From Bacteroidaceae bacterium (GTDB lineage: Bacteria > Bacteroidota > Bacteroidia > Bacteroidales > Bacteroidaceae), in assembly GCA_017548225.1 (NCBI GenBank), contig JAFYMV010000226.1:1-6576 (forward strand): DNA of 6,576 nt, in the 5' to 3' direction. Both the position numbers and the translations under genes were made by a program. The notes under the pieces are model-generated. The model did no database searches. It was not told the origin of the DNA and worked only from the letters and a program-made list of their open reading frames with translations. Shown piece by piece: positions 5,847 through 6,576 of this stretch. The first letter of the stretch is position 1; each line of letters opens with the position of its first letter.

Positions 5847-6576
5847 ATGGAGAACTGGACCGACCGCACCGAGTTATTGCTTGGCAAAGAGAAGATGCAG
5901 CGCTTACGCGATGCCCATGTGCTCGTGGTAGGTGTAGGCGGTGTAGGGGCCTATGCAGCCGAGATGCTCTGTCGTGCGGGTGTGGGCGAGCTCACCATCA
6001 TCGATGCCGACACGGTGAATATCACCAATATCAACCGTCAGCTGCCTGCCACCCACGCCACACTTGGCCAACCCAAAGTAGAGGTGCTGGCTGAGCGCTT
6101 CCGCACCATCAACCCCGATATTAGGTTGCATGCGCTACCTATATATGTAAAAGAAGAAGATGTCTCCAACCTGCTTGATGCATCTCGCTTTACCTTCATT
6201 GTCGATGCTATTGATACCATCGCTCCCAAGTGCGCCCTTATCTGCGAGGCGCTGCGGCGTGGCATACCCATCGTGAGCAGCATGGGAGCTGGCGCCAAGA
6301 GTGACATCACGCAGATACGCTTTGCTGATTTGTGGGATACCTACCATTGCGGACTTGCTAAAGCCGTGCGCACCCGCCTTAAGAAAGAGGGTTTGCGCCG
6401 TGCCTTGCCCGTAGTATTCTCAACCGAGCAAGCCGACCGCAATGCTGTCATCACCGTCGAGGGCGAGCAAAATAAGAAATCCACTGCCGGCACCATCAGC
6501 TACATGCCCACCGTATTTGGCTGCTATCTGGCAGAATATGTGATACATAATTTAAGTGGGAAGATGAAAGACAAAA
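5847..6576 (+). CDS. tcdA: tRNA threonylcarbamoyladenosine dehydratase TcdA (3' end outside window)
   Basis: The frame opens at the ATG at 5847, 12 bases after the antiporter stop, and is still open at the right edge after 243 full codons, so only a short C-terminal tail is probably missing (E. coli TcdA is about 268 residues). TcdA is an E1-like, ATP-dependent enzyme that cyclises t6A37 to ct6A in ANN-decoding tRNAs. Visible features are the N-terminal R-T-x-L-L-L-G (7-13), the nucleotide-binding G-V-G-G-V-G (29-34), D-A-D-x-V-x-x-T-N-x-N-R-Q (53-65, with the N-R-Q adenylation signature), G-x-P-K (74-77) and V-D-A-I-D-T (119-124). The middle segment S-M-G-A-G-A-K-x-D followed by I-R-F-A-D-L and then P-V-V-F-S-T-E is what separates TcdA from ThiF and MoeB. 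No strong Shine-Dalgarno sequence precedes the start. HesA/MoeB/ThiF-type activity is the alternative, but there are no MPT-synthase or thiamine genes nearby. Confidence 0.93.
   Translation, partial: MENWTDRTELLLGKEKMQRLRDAHVLVVGVGGVGAYAAEMLCRAGVGELTIIDADTVNITNINRQLPATHATLGQPKVEVLAERFRTINPDIRLHALPIYVKEEDVSNLLDASRFTFIVDAIDTIAPKCALICEALRRGIPIVSSMGAGAKSDITQIRFADLWDTYHCGLAKAVRTRLKKEGLRRALPVVFSTEQADRNAVITVEGEQNKKSTAGTISYMPTVFGCYLAEYVIHNLSGKMKDK

Overview
The window looks like ordinary chromosomal DNA from a member of the Bacteroidota, most likely the order Bacteroidales (Bacteroides/Prevotella-like). Four things point that way: surE lies next to a chromosomal parA-parB pair; a DUF5683-type exported protein overlaps parB; translation starts are preceded by A-rich leaders rather than strong Shine-Dalgarno sequences; and the antiporter is a fusion with universal-stress-protein-like domains. 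Genus cannot be settled by reading alone. I see no tRNA, rRNA, CRISPR array, insertion sequence or phage gene.

Layout. On the minus strand at the left are the first 33 codons of a YbaK/EbsC-type Cys-tRNA(Pro) deacylase (1-99) and a complete surE nucleotidase (216-995). A 312-base divergent intergenic region follows (996-1307). It holds a large imperfect inverted repeat whose arms are built of ~8-base GGAGT-like units, a perfect DnaA-box-like 9-mer with a degenerate partner, and an AT-rich stretch before parA. From 1308 to the right edge every gene is on the plus strand and tightly packed: parA, parB (34-base gap), DUF5683 protein (4-base ATGA overlap), an antiporter-USP fusion (27-base gap), then tcdA (12-base gap, running off the edge at 6576). 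This spacing suggests one operon.

How the genes work together. ParA and ParB are the chromosome partitioning ATPase and the parS-binding CTP switch protein. The DUF5683 protein is exported or membrane-bound and appears translationally coupled to ParB. The antiporter is predicted to exchange monovalent cations for protons, with a cytosolic sensory tail. TcdA makes cyclic t6A on ANN-decoding tRNAs. SurE and YbaK are housekeeping nucleotide and translation-quality enzymes. The last two plus-strand genes are probably together by operon packing rather than by shared pathway.

I do not find convincing evidence of an undescribed system. The points most worth a second look are the repeat element and DnaA-box pair between surE and parA, the hairpin across the parA stop codon, and the antiporter's missing transmembrane acidic residue.
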